This document shows positions 1-8,176 of a stretch of DNA of 64,000 nt, piece by piece (position 1 is the first letter of the stretch; each line of letters starts with the position of its first letter). Under the pieces are notes generated by a model, which was not told the origin of the DNA, did not search any database, and saw nothing but the letters and a program-made list of their open reading frames with translations. The stretch comes from Campylobacterota bacterium. GTDB lineage: Bacteria; Campylobacterota; Campylobacteria; Campylobacterales; Sulfurovaceae. Made by a program: the position numbers and the translations under genes. The DNA lies in NCBI GenBank assembly GCA_003252535.1, contig QKDN01000042.1, forward strand, positions 1-64,000, given 5' to 3'.

Positions 1-11
1 GAGTTTTCCAT
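1..11 (-). CDS. 5' end of an unidentified gene running off the left edge
   Basis: Only the first three codons and part of a fourth are present (ATG at 11-9, then GAA AAC). The call rests on a strong ribosome-binding site, GGAGG on the minus strand at 21-17, five bases before the ATG, and a TATAAT box on the minus strand at 45-40. The product cannot be named. Because nif genes follow on the same strand it may be another nif gene, but that is a guess. Confidence 0.5.
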
Positions 12-243
12 AATATCCTCCAAAATCTATATATAGAGAATTATATATGATTAATATTTAATCAATTATTAAACGGTTCAATCTTTTTTTTATGAGTCAG
101 GCCTCAAAACTGATTAAATAGTAATCAATATTCCTGACCCCACTACATTTTTTATCAAAAATAGACAAAAATCATCAGTGTCTGAAAGGCAATATATCTT
201 GAATCATATATGGATTTGGAGTGGTGCTGCGGGGTAATTTTCT

Positions 244-291
244 GTATGGTGTTGTCAGGAGGGAGACAACACCATACGGGCGATATGCCCG
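244..291. repeat. Two hairpins beyond the nifU stop codon
   Basis: A perfect 13-bp inverted repeat (244-256 with 265-277, arm GTATGGTGTTGTC) is followed by a 5-bp one (277-281 with 287-291, CGGGC/GCCCG). They lie just past the nifU stop and could act as a 3'-end or terminator structure, but no T-run follows in the nifU direction. The GGTGTTGTC arm recurs in the hairpin after nifB. The rest of 12-243 is AT-rich and shows no gene apart from the promoter of the left-edge gene. Confidence 0.6.
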
Positions 292-297
292 AAGGTC

Positions 298-1278
298 TTA
301 GATCGTCACGACCCTGATCGCCGGGTCGATCTGTTGCTGGAGGGTCGACTCGATGGCGTAGAGGGTGCCGGTGCTGCCGGTCGCACAGCTGCTGCACGCG
401 CCGAGGTAGCGGATGTAGAGATCGTAGTTGCTTCCGGTCTCCTTGATATCGACGACCTCCATGTCCCCGCCGTCCATCACGAGCATCGGGCGGACGAACT
501 CATCGATGACAGAGTCGACGAGCTTGATCTTCTGGACGATAGTAAGCTTGCCGAAGTCTTTGTCGACCTTGGCATTTTCGACGGCAGCTTCTGCGAGTCT
601 CTCCCTGTCCATCTCTGCAAGTGTATCGGCGAGGATATCGACGAGGTAGATATCTTTGGCTTCGTGACCGCCCGGTTTGATACACGATTTACAGAACGCG
701 CCTGCCTTGGTGTAGTCAGTGACCTGCTCGATGGTGGTGAGCTTGTTGAGCTTGATCACCTCTTTGAGGGTATCGAGGCTCACCCTCGCACATTCGCAGA
801 CGATGAACTCCGTCTCGAAGCTCTCCATATCGACACCTTTGTAAAGTGACGCGGCTTTTTTGATGACATCGTATGCCATGACCGAACAGTGCATCTTCTG
901 CGCAGGGACGGCAGGAGTGTTCGGCTCGTCACGCATCGCTTTTTCGACATCGATATTGGTGATCTTGACCGCTTCGTCGACCGTTTTGCCCAGACAGAGC
1001 TCCGTCATGATATCGCTCGATGCGATCGCCGTACCGCAGCCGAACGACTTGAATTTCGAAGCGACGATCTTGTCGGTATCTTTCTCTACCGCCCAGTAGA
1101 GTCTCACGGCGTCGCCGCAGCTCTCGGCTCCGAAATCCGCCACGATGAGGGCAGCGCCCATAGCTTCCGCCTGCTCCTCGGTGATCTCGCCCATGTGTCT
1201 TGGGTTGTTCATCCTGTCCGCTACGATAGATGAGTACTCATCCCAAATCGAACCGCTTACCAGATCATTCTTTGCCAT
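298..1278 (-). CDS. nifU: NifU, Fe-S cluster assembly scaffold
   Basis: Cytoplasmic scaffold that builds [2Fe-2S]/[4Fe-4S] clusters from sulfur delivered by NifS and passes them to nitrogenase proteins. The 326 residues show the full three-part NifU layout. The N-terminal IscU-like domain has Cys54, Cys81 and Cys131. The central BFD-like [2Fe-2S] domain has Cys161, Cys163, Cys196 and Cys199. The C-terminal Nfu domain has a CSSC motif at Cys295/Cys298. The ATG at 1278 is preceded by a purine-rich AAAAGGAG site. nifS lies upstream on the same strand with a 166-base gap holding a BIME-like repeat, so the two are probably co-transcribed across it. Confidence 0.96.
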   Translation of the reverse strand: MAKNDLVSGSIWDEYSSIVADRMNNPRHMGEITEEQAEAMGAALIVADFGAESCGDAVRLYWAVEKDTDKIVASKFKSFGCGTAIASSDIMTELCLGKTVDEAVKITNIDVEKAMRDEPNTPAVPAQKMHCSVMAYDVIKKAASLYKGVDMESFETEFIVCECARVSLDTLKEVIKLNKLTTIEQVTDYTKAGAFCKSCIKPGGHEAKDIYLVDILADTLAEMDRERLAEAAVENAKVDKDFGKLTIVQKIKLVDSVIDEFVRPMLVMDGGDMEVVDIKETGSNYDLYIRYLGACSSCATGSTGTLYAIESTLQQQIDPAIRVVTI

Positions 1279-1352
1279 AATTTTCTCCTTTTGTATTTAA
1301 TGTCGTCATCAGCAGACGGCTCTCGCGACTTGTCGCTCTTTTCTCTCAATAT

Positions 1353-1436
1353 GTAGGTTCGATTTCATCGAACGATTGTCACGGATGTTATGTACGGTTT
1401 CTATATGCAAATAGTGTTCGATAAAATCGAACCTAC
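1353..1436. repeat. BIME-like paired palindrome (GTAGGTTCGAT type)
   Basis: Starts GTAGGTTCGATTTCATCGAA and ends with the matching inverted arm TTCGATAAAATCGAACCTAC; each arm is itself a hairpin. It lies between nifS and nifU inside a presumed operon. A second copy of the same type is at 52430-52516. The layout, a GTAG end plus hairpin in head-to-head pairs, matches REP/BIME elements moved by RAYT transposases; no RAYT gene is in the window. Confidence 0.75.
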
Positions 1437-1444
1437 CTATGCAT

Positions 1445-2674
<1,230 letters not shown>

Positions 2675-2685
2675 TCAATGGCGAA

Positions 2686-3066
2686 TTATACTGCCCTGCA
2701 CGAGAAACAGTTGACCTGATCCTTGCAGCTCGCACACGCCGGAGCTACCTCGCCTACAGAGTCGTAGATGAATTTCTTCCACAGGATATCGGCAGGTTTC
2801 ATCTGCGCCAGTTTGGGGAAGTGTTTCTTCATCATCTGTCCCATCTCGAAACGGGTTCTCAGTCCCAGGTCCTCGTAGAGATGCCCCGACATCAGCGAAG
2901 TCTTCGCGATATGGGGAGCGAGCTTCTCCCTGGTCTGGGCATCGACAGCGTACTGCTGGAGCAGCTTCGTCACCTTCGCCTCCAACAGTTCATAATCGTA
3001 CAGCATCTCCGGCGGAGGAGTTACGAACACTCTGGTCTTGGTCATACTGATATAATCTTGCATCAT
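2686..3066 (-). CDS. nifQ: Short NifQ-like protein
   Basis: NifQ donates molybdenum for FeMo-cofactor assembly. This 126-residue protein carries the conserved NifQ core (HLYEDLGLRTR, then HFPKLAQMKP, then WKKFIYD) and a Cys-rich tail, but it is shorter than the usual NifQ. The family motif is C-x4-C-x2-C-x5-C. Here only C-x2-C-x5-C can be aligned (residues about 111-120), the first Cys is absent, and an extra Cys follows two residues later. The ATG at 3066 overlaps the TGA of the flavodiiron gene, so translation is coupled; an ATG at 3063 is an alternative. Family assignment is from recognised motifs. Confidence 0.75.
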   Translation of the reverse strand: MMQDYISMTKTRVFVTPPPEMLYDYELLEAKVTKLLQQYAVDAQTREKLAPHIAKTSLMSGHLYEDLGLRTRFEMGQMMKKHFPKLAQMKPADILWKKFIYDSVGEVAPACASCKDQVNCFSCRAV

Positions 3067-4283
3067 AATGTGATCTCCACTTCTTTTCCGTTGACGATCT
3101 CGCCGAACTCCACCCCGAACTCATAACACTCGAAGAGCTCCTCTTTGGTCGGGATAAGTTTGACCTTTTTCGGCTCCAGGGGGACCCTGAAGCGCAGCTG
3201 TTTGAGTCTCCCCTGCATCATATCGACTGCCTCGCCGCTCCATCCGTAGCTGCCGAAGCACCCGCCGGTCTTGCCCCGCTTTTCGAGGAGCATCATGCAC
3301 CCGAGGAGGTCCCATACCGGCTTGGGGACATCGCCGTTGATGGTGGGCGAACCGATGAGCACCCCGGTGGACTCTTCGAGGATGTTCAGCATATTGGACT
3401 CGTCCAGTGCACTGAGGTCGTAGATATTGGCTATGACGTTCTCTACAGATTCTATTCCGTCGCAGATGGAGTGCGCCATATTCTTGGTATTTTTATAGCT
3501 GGTGACATAGAAGATCGAGACGATCTTCTTGCCGTGGTGCCTGTCGTCACGGCTGCTCCACTTGGCATACTTGTCGATGTATTTGCCGGGGTTCTCCCGG
3601 ATGATGGGGCCGTGGAGGTTGCAGATGATGTCGATATCGCACTTCTCATAGAGCCTGAGGGCGTTGAGGACATCGGTCTTGAACGGTCTCATGATATGGT
3701 CGTAATAGTAGCGGAACGCATAGTCGAAATCCCCTACCAGGTCGTCGAAAAGACGGCTGTCGTAGTAGTGACTCCCGAAGACATCGCCGCTGAAGAGCAC
3801 CCTGTCCTCGACGAGGTAGCTGCTCATGGTCTCCGGCCAGTGGAGATTGGGGGTGCTGAGGAAGCGGATCGTCTTGCCGCCGATATGCAGCTCCTTGCCG
3901 GTCCAGGCATTCTCGAGGTCGAGGTCGTCCCGTTTGGCGATCGACTTGAGCATCGGGCGTGCCATCGGGGAGATGAAGACCTTGGCATTCTTCGCCCTCG
4001 CAGCCAGTTTGGGAAGCGCGCCGCTGTGATCAGGCTCGAGGTGGTGCATGATGATGTACCTGATGTCATCATAGCTGCACAGCGATTCGATCTTCTCGAA
4101 GAACTCATCCTCGAACTCTTCCTTCACCGTATCGAAGATCACGACCCCCTCGCTCGTCTTGAGAGCATAGGCATTGTAGGTGGAGCCGTTGGCTGTCTTC
4201 ATGATGATGTCGAAGGTTCTGATGTTCGGATCGCTTACACCGATATAATACAGATTATTCCTGATCTTGACTGCTTCATTCAT
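3063..4283 (-). CDS. Flavodiiron protein (FprA type)
   Basis: Likely reduces O2 (or NO) to water (or N2O) in the cytoplasm, using a diiron site and FMN. The 406-residue protein has the metallo-beta-lactamase-type core with HHLEPDHSG (H-x-E-x-D-H), NLHWPE, SGDVFGSH and CNLHGP as diiron ligand motifs. A flavodoxin domain follows with SPTINGDVPKPVWD and GSYGWSGEA. I start at 4283 because residues before MNEAVK in the longer frame do not resemble the family. The 3' end overlaps the NifQ-like gene. Its place heading nifQ-nifS-nifU suggests protection of cluster assembly from oxygen; that role is inferred. No clear Shine-Dalgarno precedes this ATG. Confidence 0.9.
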   Translation of the reverse strand: MNEAVKIRNNLYYIGVSDPNIRTFDIIMKTANGSTYNAYALKTSEGVVIFDTVKEEFEDEFFEKIESLCSYDDIRYIIMHHLEPDHSGALPKLAARAKNAKVFISPMARPMLKSIAKRDDLDLENAWTGKELHIGGKTIRFLSTPNLHWPETMSSYLVEDRVLFSGDVFGSHYYDSRLFDDLVGDFDYAFRYYYDHIMRPFKTDVLNALRLYEKCDIDIICNLHGPIIRENPGKYIDKYAKWSSRDDRHHGKKIVSIFYVTSYKNTKNMAHSICDGIESVENVIANIYDLSALDESNMLNILEESTGVLIGSPTINGDVPKPVWDLLGCMMLLEKRGKTGGCFGSYGWSGEAVDMMQGRLKQLRFRVPLEPKKVKLIPTKEELFECYEFGVEFGEIVNGKEVEITL

Positions 4284-4460
4284 ACACGATGCTATGCATA
4301 AGGTGTTCCCTTTTTTGCATCCATCTTTCTGCAGATCATATTCAAGAGGTTGTGATGATTGGGATGACGCTCTGTGTAACTTTTGGTACAGTTCATAGCC
4401 GCTACAGGCAGGCATTCTCGTGCAGGTCGTGCAAATATTTTAGATTTATATAAGATTGGT

Positions 4461-4563
4461 GTAGGGTGGGTTTCCCAACCCACCAAAAACAACGCATACA
4501 TTCATTATCCGATTTGTATATTTGTTATCGATCGGAGCTAATGGTGGATTTCATCCATCCTAC
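4461..4563. repeat. BIME-like paired palindrome (GTAGGGTGGGTT type)
   Basis: The left arm at 4461-4484 starts GTAGGGTGGGTTTCCCAACC. The right arm ends GGATTTCATCCATCCTAC at 4563. It occupies the 308-base gap between the flavodiiron gene and the membrane protein; I see no gene in that gap. Confidence 0.7.
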
Positions 4564-4591
4564 GATCTCTTGAAGATACCGAAACTTTCGG

Positions 4592-4999
4592 CTACTGTTC
4601 TTCCCACACTGCTCTGAGCGTGATGATCAGATAAATGACCGGAACGATCATCCATGGGAATATATATGACAGGAATATTCCATCACGACCCAATTCTATG
4701 CCCACCCACGCAACGATATTATAGGGATAATCGGTCGCACCAGAAACATCACCCCATGTTGGTATCATAGCAATAACCAATACGATATATGAAATATAAA
4801 AATCGCGGGTTTTCTTTTCGCTTCGTAAGACCATTCTGCCGATATATGGTGTGATAACCAACATCAGGAACACCAGCAACAACCAGTAGTCGTTCCTGAA
4901 ACTGTAAAAACATACCATTATGTACAGTATGCTCATGAGAATAAACAGGATAAAATATCTGAGATAAAGCATTTGAATAGCCTTATGGGTTTGATTCAT
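4592..4999 (-). CDS. Hypothetical four-helix membrane protein
   Basis: I do not recognise this 135-residue protein. It has four apparent membrane segments: about 15-32 (FILFILMSILYIMVCF), 38-56, 68-80 and 108-127. A short basic loop (RSEKKTR) lies between segments 2 and 3, and there is no signal peptide or catalytic motif. It stands alone between the two minus-strand nif groups, with AT-richer composition than its neighbours. A role in nitrogen fixation cannot be claimed from position alone. Confidence 0.7.
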   Translation of the reverse strand: MNQTHKAIQMLYLRYFILFILMSILYIMVCFYSFRNDYWLLLVFLMLVITPYIGRMVLRSEKKTRDFYISYIVLVIAMIPTWGDVSGATDYPYNIVAWVGIELGRDGIFLSYIFPWMIVPVIYLIITLRAVWEEQ

Positions 5000-5112
5000 C
5001 TTTGAAAGATTATAACCAAATAAAATCCAAATCCATCAAGTGCCGGTACATATGGAGATTCCCGATCGGGTCGGGAATGACACCCTTCGTCATACCCACC
5101 GACCGAAAATTG

Positions 5113-5484
5113 TCACCCACCCCTTGTCAACAGTATCCTCTTGAGCCACAGCGGTGCGTTGTCACCCATCATCCCCTGGATGGAGGTGATGATCTCTTCG
5201 ATCGTTTTGGGGACATTGGAGGTGCTCATGGGATAGATGCCCGCTTTCTGCACCATATTGGAGGCCTTGGGGCCTATCTGGGCGACGCAGACGATGTCGC
5301 TCTCATCAAGCGATTCGATCTTGTAGATGAGCTTGTCGACCTCTTCGGTATGCTCTTCGGAGGAGTCAACCTCTTTGACAAGTGTTGCGCTGTCGCTTGT
5401 CACTTCGTAGATATAGAACTTCTGGCACCATCCGAAGTGTTCGTTGACACTGATACCGTCTTTGGATGCGAAGGCTATTTTCAT
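5113..5484 (-). CDS. nifX: NifX-family FeMo-cofactor binding protein
   Basis: A 123-residue single-domain protein of the NifX/NifB C-terminal family, which binds the FeMo-cofactor precursor (NifB-co/VK-cluster) in transit from NifB to NifEN. It opens MKIAFASKDGISVNEHFGWC, the fold's usual first strand and HFG motif, followed by VCVAQIGPKASNMVQKAGI. I start at 5484 because AGGAGAAACAAATG gives a good ribosome-binding site; the longer frame adds residues with no family match. It is the last gene of the DUF815-nifX-like-cowN-NifU-fusion group, separated from the fusion gene by a nested palindrome. Confidence 0.88.
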   Translation of the reverse strand: MKIAFASKDGISVNEHFGWCQKFYIYEVTSDSATLVKEVDSSEEHTEEVDKLIYKIESLDESDIVCVAQIGPKASNMVQKAGIYPMSTSNVPKTIEEIITSIQGMMGDNAPLWLKRILLTRGG

Positions 5485-5514
5485 TTGTTTCTCCTGTGAT
5501 ACATTCCAACCTCT

Positions 5515-5595
5515 CCAAAGAGCGTGCGACAAACCATGCGCTCAACCCATGTAATGGGTAAAAGCGTTCGCATGGTGCAGGAGCACGCTCTTTGG
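5515..5595. repeat. Nested palindrome, CCAAAGAG family, copy 1
   Basis: The outer stem CCAAAGAGCGTGC (5515-5527) pairs perfectly with GCACGCTCTTTGG (5583-5595). Inside are ACCATGCG/CGCATGGT and an apical ACCCAT/ATGGGT. The layout matches the element at 12768-12854. It sits just upstream of nifX. It could be a REP-type element, a 5'-UTR structure or a processing site. Confidence 0.7.
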
Positions 5596-5613
5596 GAAGT
5601 ATACGGGATGTAG

Positions 5614-6585
5614 CTATATGATATATATCCTGATATTCCCGTCGATCACCTGCGAGAGGGTCGAGCGGATCATCTCGTAGGTGTTGGTGGCGCCGAGGCT
5701 GCACCCCGCGCAGTTCCCCTGGTAGGCGAGGCGTATCTCGATCTGCGGCTCTGTGACATACCCGAGGAGAGCAACATTGCCACCATCCTTGATGAGGATA
5801 GGACGGATATAGCGCTCGAGCGCATCTTCGATCGTCTCTATCTGCGCCTCGCGTGACTTGGAGCGGAAGAGCATATTGGGCTTGGCATCACTGTCGGGGA
5901 GCTTGTCGAAGCCGCCCATCTGCGCCATAGCCATCGGGTGGCCGCTCTTGGCAGCCTTGAGCATCGCGTCGAACCCTTCGGCGACGAGGTCCTGGTCGGT
6001 GCGGTCTTTGAGCAGCAGGAGCCCGAGCCTGAAGCACGCGCTCTGGTGATCCTTGGCGACCGCTCTCCTGAAGTACTCGATCGCCAGGGGGATATCCTCC
6101 GCCACGCCGATGCTTGTCTGGTACATCAGGGCGAGGTTGTAGTTGGCCGAGTCGTTGCCGTACTCGCTTGCCATCTCGAACCACTCCTTCGCCTTGTCAT
6201 AGTCCTTGGCGACCCCTTCACCCTTGAGATAGAGGAGACCGAGGTTGGTCATCGCCTGATCACTCTTGAATCTCGCTTCGTTCGTCCATATCTCTATAGC
6301 CTTGTCGTAGTCTTTTGCCCTGTATGCTGCGAGCCCTTCTCTGTGTTGCATGAATCTTACCCCTTCTCCTGGTCTTGGCAGCTCTTTGCCCAGCTCAAGC
6401 TGCCTCTGGATGTGTCTTCGCAGGCACATCGTAGCCATCTCTATGGCCTCCTCGGGATCTTCGCTCGACCCTTTGATATCGAAGTCGGTGTAGATCGCCA
6501 GATAGGCATCCCCTATCTCATGTTCGCCCGGGTATACCTCTACCGGGTACTCCAGCCCCATGTAGTACTCTATATCCCTCTCCAT
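5614..6585 (-). CDS. HicB-like / Sel1-repeat / NifU C-terminal fusion protein
   Basis: Three regions are visible in 323 residues. Residues 1-70 resemble a HicB-like antitoxin fold (YPVEVYPG..., YLAIYTDFDIKGSSEDPEEA, ending GKELPRPG). Residues about 75-235 are Sel1/TPR-type repeats (AMTNLGLLYLKGEGVAKDYD, SANYNLALMYQTSIGVAED, SACFRLGLLLLKD). Residues about 245-323 are a NifU C-terminal (Nfu) domain with ILIKDGGNVALL and the cluster-binding CAGC. It is probably an Fe-S carrier with a protein-binding scaffold. The start at 6585 is the ATG overlapping the cowN TGA by one base. Each region's assignment is by eye; the combination is unusual. Confidence 0.85.
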   Translation of the reverse strand: MERDIEYYMGLEYPVEVYPGEHEIGDAYLAIYTDFDIKGSSEDPEEAIEMATMCLRRHIQRQLELGKELPRPGEGVRFMQHREGLAAYRAKDYDKAIEIWTNEARFKSDQAMTNLGLLYLKGEGVAKDYDKAKEWFEMASEYGNDSANYNLALMYQTSIGVAEDIPLAIEYFRRAVAKDHQSACFRLGLLLLKDRTDQDLVAEGFDAMLKAAKSGHPMAMAQMGGFDKLPDSDAKPNMLFRSKSREAQIETIEDALERYIRPILIKDGGNVALLGYVTEPQIEIRLAYQGNCAGCSLGATNTYEMIRSTLSQVIDGNIRIYII

Positions 6586-6887
6586 CAGCAGCACTCCAGT
6601 TCGACCTGGTCGAGTACCTCTGTCCCTTTGGGGAAGTCATGCTCATCGAAAAGATCGTGGATATAGAAGACATTGGCGCAGACGAGGTAGAGGGTATCTT
6701 TCTCTTCCCCTTTGCTCCACACTTCGCGGTAGTTCTCCGGTATCTTCTCCATGAACTGCACCCAAAGCTCGTTTTTGGAGCCGGGCACAAGATCAAAGAG
6801 TTCGTTCATCGCGTCGAGCACGAGCGCTGCGTTCTCGTAGCAGTCGATATTCTCGAAAGTGATGTACCGATCCCTCACCTCAGCCAT
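6585..6887 (-). CDS. cowN: CowN, N2-fixation sustaining protein
   Basis: CowN allows nitrogenase to work in the presence of carbon monoxide. The 100-residue protein matches the family along its length: DRYITFENIDCYENA near the start, LVCANVFYIHDLFDEH in the middle and LDQVELECC as the characteristic Cys-Cys end. The ATG at 6887 overlaps the end of the NifX-like gene by 8 bases, and the stop overlaps the ATG of the NifU fusion gene, so all three are translationally coupled. Confidence 0.9.
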   Translation of the reverse strand: MAEVRDRYITFENIDCYENAALVLDAMNELFDLVPGSKNELWVQFMEKIPENYREVWSKGEEKDTLYLVCANVFYIHDLFDEHDFPKGTEVLDQVELECC

Positions 6888-7266
6888 GGTTGCATCCGCA
6901 TTGACACGATGCTGCCGAACCGGGATCGAGGAGGTTCCTGTAGTTGTCACCGTCGAGCTTCTGGAGCCTGCTGTGCTTCATGTCCTCGTAGAGCTCGTCG
7001 AGGGTGTAGGGCTTCTTGTCGGCGCTGTAAACGGCGATCTCATTGTTGACAAATGAGTTGTAAACCCCCTCCCCCATGTGGTAGAAGACCGTCGCCGTGA
7101 CATCGATGCTTTTGAGGAACGGCGCGATCTTGGGGCCGTTGCCGCATTCGATATTGTCGATGACGATGACGCTCAGGTCTTCGTCGACGAGGGCGAAGTA
7201 CGGTGCGTTGCCGTAGAGCTTGGATATGGTTGTTGCGCTTTGTTTGTCTATAGGTATGGCTAACAT
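6880..7266 (-). CDS. NifX/NafY-like FeMo-cofactor domain protein with a Cys tail
   Basis: A 128-residue protein with the dinitrogenase iron-molybdenum cofactor domain fold: MLAIPIDKQSATTISKLYGNA at the start, then VIDNIECGNGPKIAPFLKS and VFYHMGEGVYNSF. The C-terminus SCQCGCNHG adds three cysteines and a histidine that could bind metal. An AAGGAGAT site precedes the ATG. It is a second, divergent member beside nifX (5113-5484), presumably a cofactor or metal carrier in nitrogenase maturation. The exact role is not known. Confidence 0.83.
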   Translation of the reverse strand: MLAIPIDKQSATTISKLYGNAPYFALVDEDLSVIVIDNIECGNGPKIAPFLKSIDVTATVFYHMGEGVYNSFVNNEIAVYSADKKPYTLDELYEDMKHSRLQKLDGDNYRNLLDPGSAASCQCGCNHG

Positions 7267-7305
7267 AACATCTCCTTTGGATTATCAAAGGGGGTTATGC
7301 ATATT

Positions 7306-8079
7306 CTATTCCTTCCCGAAGTGGCTGTTGTAGAACTGCTTTGCGGTGCGGGGGCTCCGGCTCGCCCGACGCTGGGAGAAGAGGAGCGCTTCTTTATGGA
7401 GCGCATCCCTGTCGCCGCCGTAGTCCCTGAAGTAGCTGTCCACCACGGCGAGATAGTCGCTCTGCGTCCCCTGGTAGAACGAAAGCCACAGCCCGAATCG
7501 GTCGCTCAGCGCGATCTTCTCCTCCACGCTGTCGCTGTAGTGTATCTCGCCGTCGCTCCCTACCCGCGTCCCTTCGTTATCGCGGTGGTACTCGGTGATG
7601 AGATGGCGGCGGTTGGAGGTGGCGTATATCTTGATGTTCTTCGGCGGCGCTTCGATGGAGCCCTCGAGTATCCTCTTGAGCCCTTTGTACCCCTTCTCCC
7701 CCTCTTCGAACGACAGGTCGTCGCAGAAGATGATGAACCGGTACGGCAGTTCGCGGATCATATCGGATATCTCGATGAGATCGTCGAGGTCTTCCCTGTC
7801 GATCTCTATCAGGCGCAGCCCCTCGTCCCGGTACTCATTGAGGAGCGCTTTGATCAGGGAGGATTTCCCCGTACCTCTGGCGCCCCAGAGGAGGATGTTG
7901 TTGGAGGGGAGGCCGTCGAGGAACCTCCGGGTATTGGCGATCACTTCGCCCTTTTGCCGTTCGATCCCCACGAGGTCGTCGAACCTCGTCTCCTCCAGGT
8001 GGTATACCGCCTTGAGCGATTCCTTTCTGGGTCTCCAGATCGCCGCATAGACCTTGGCCCAGTCGATAGATTCCTGCAT
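7306..8079 (-). CDS. DUF815-family AAA+ ATPase
   Basis: A 257-residue single-domain P-loop ATPase of the DUF815 family. Visible motifs are Walker A GARGTGKSS (about 66-74), Walker B RFIIFCDDLSFEE (about 113-125) and a sensor-like YATSNRRHLI. No substrate is known for the family. It is the first gene of the minus-strand group containing NifX-like, cowN, the NifU fusion and nifX, with only 39 bases to the next gene, and is divergent from nifE across 97 bases. This suggests a chaperone-like role in nitrogenase maturation, by inference. Confidence 0.88.
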   Translation of the reverse strand: MQESIDWAKVYAAIWRPRKESLKAVYHLEETRFDDLVGIERQKGEVIANTRRFLDGLPSNNILLWGARGTGKSSLIKALLNEYRDEGLRLIEIDREDLDDLIEISDMIRELPYRFIIFCDDLSFEEGEKGYKGLKRILEGSIEAPPKNIKIYATSNRRHLITEYHRDNEGTRVGSDGEIHYSDSVEEKIALSDRFGLWLSFYQGTQSDYLAVVDSYFRDYGGDRDALHKEALLFSQRRASRSPRTAKQFYNSHFGKE

Positions 8080-8176
8080 TGTTCATCCCTTTGTGATGTA
8101 ATAACGAAAGTATAGCATCAAACAAAGGAATGGTTCTTGTATCTATGATATATAGATATCTCTACAAGGGAACACC

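Noticed and set aside
244-291. Calling the hairpins after nifU a standard rho-independent terminator
   Set aside because: No T-run follows the stem in the nifU direction, and the arm sequence recurs in the repeat family.
8140-8163. Short palindrome GATATATAGATATC between DUF815 and nifE as an operator
   Set aside because: It is AT-rich and short enough to arise by chance, and no second copy was seen at other nif promoters.
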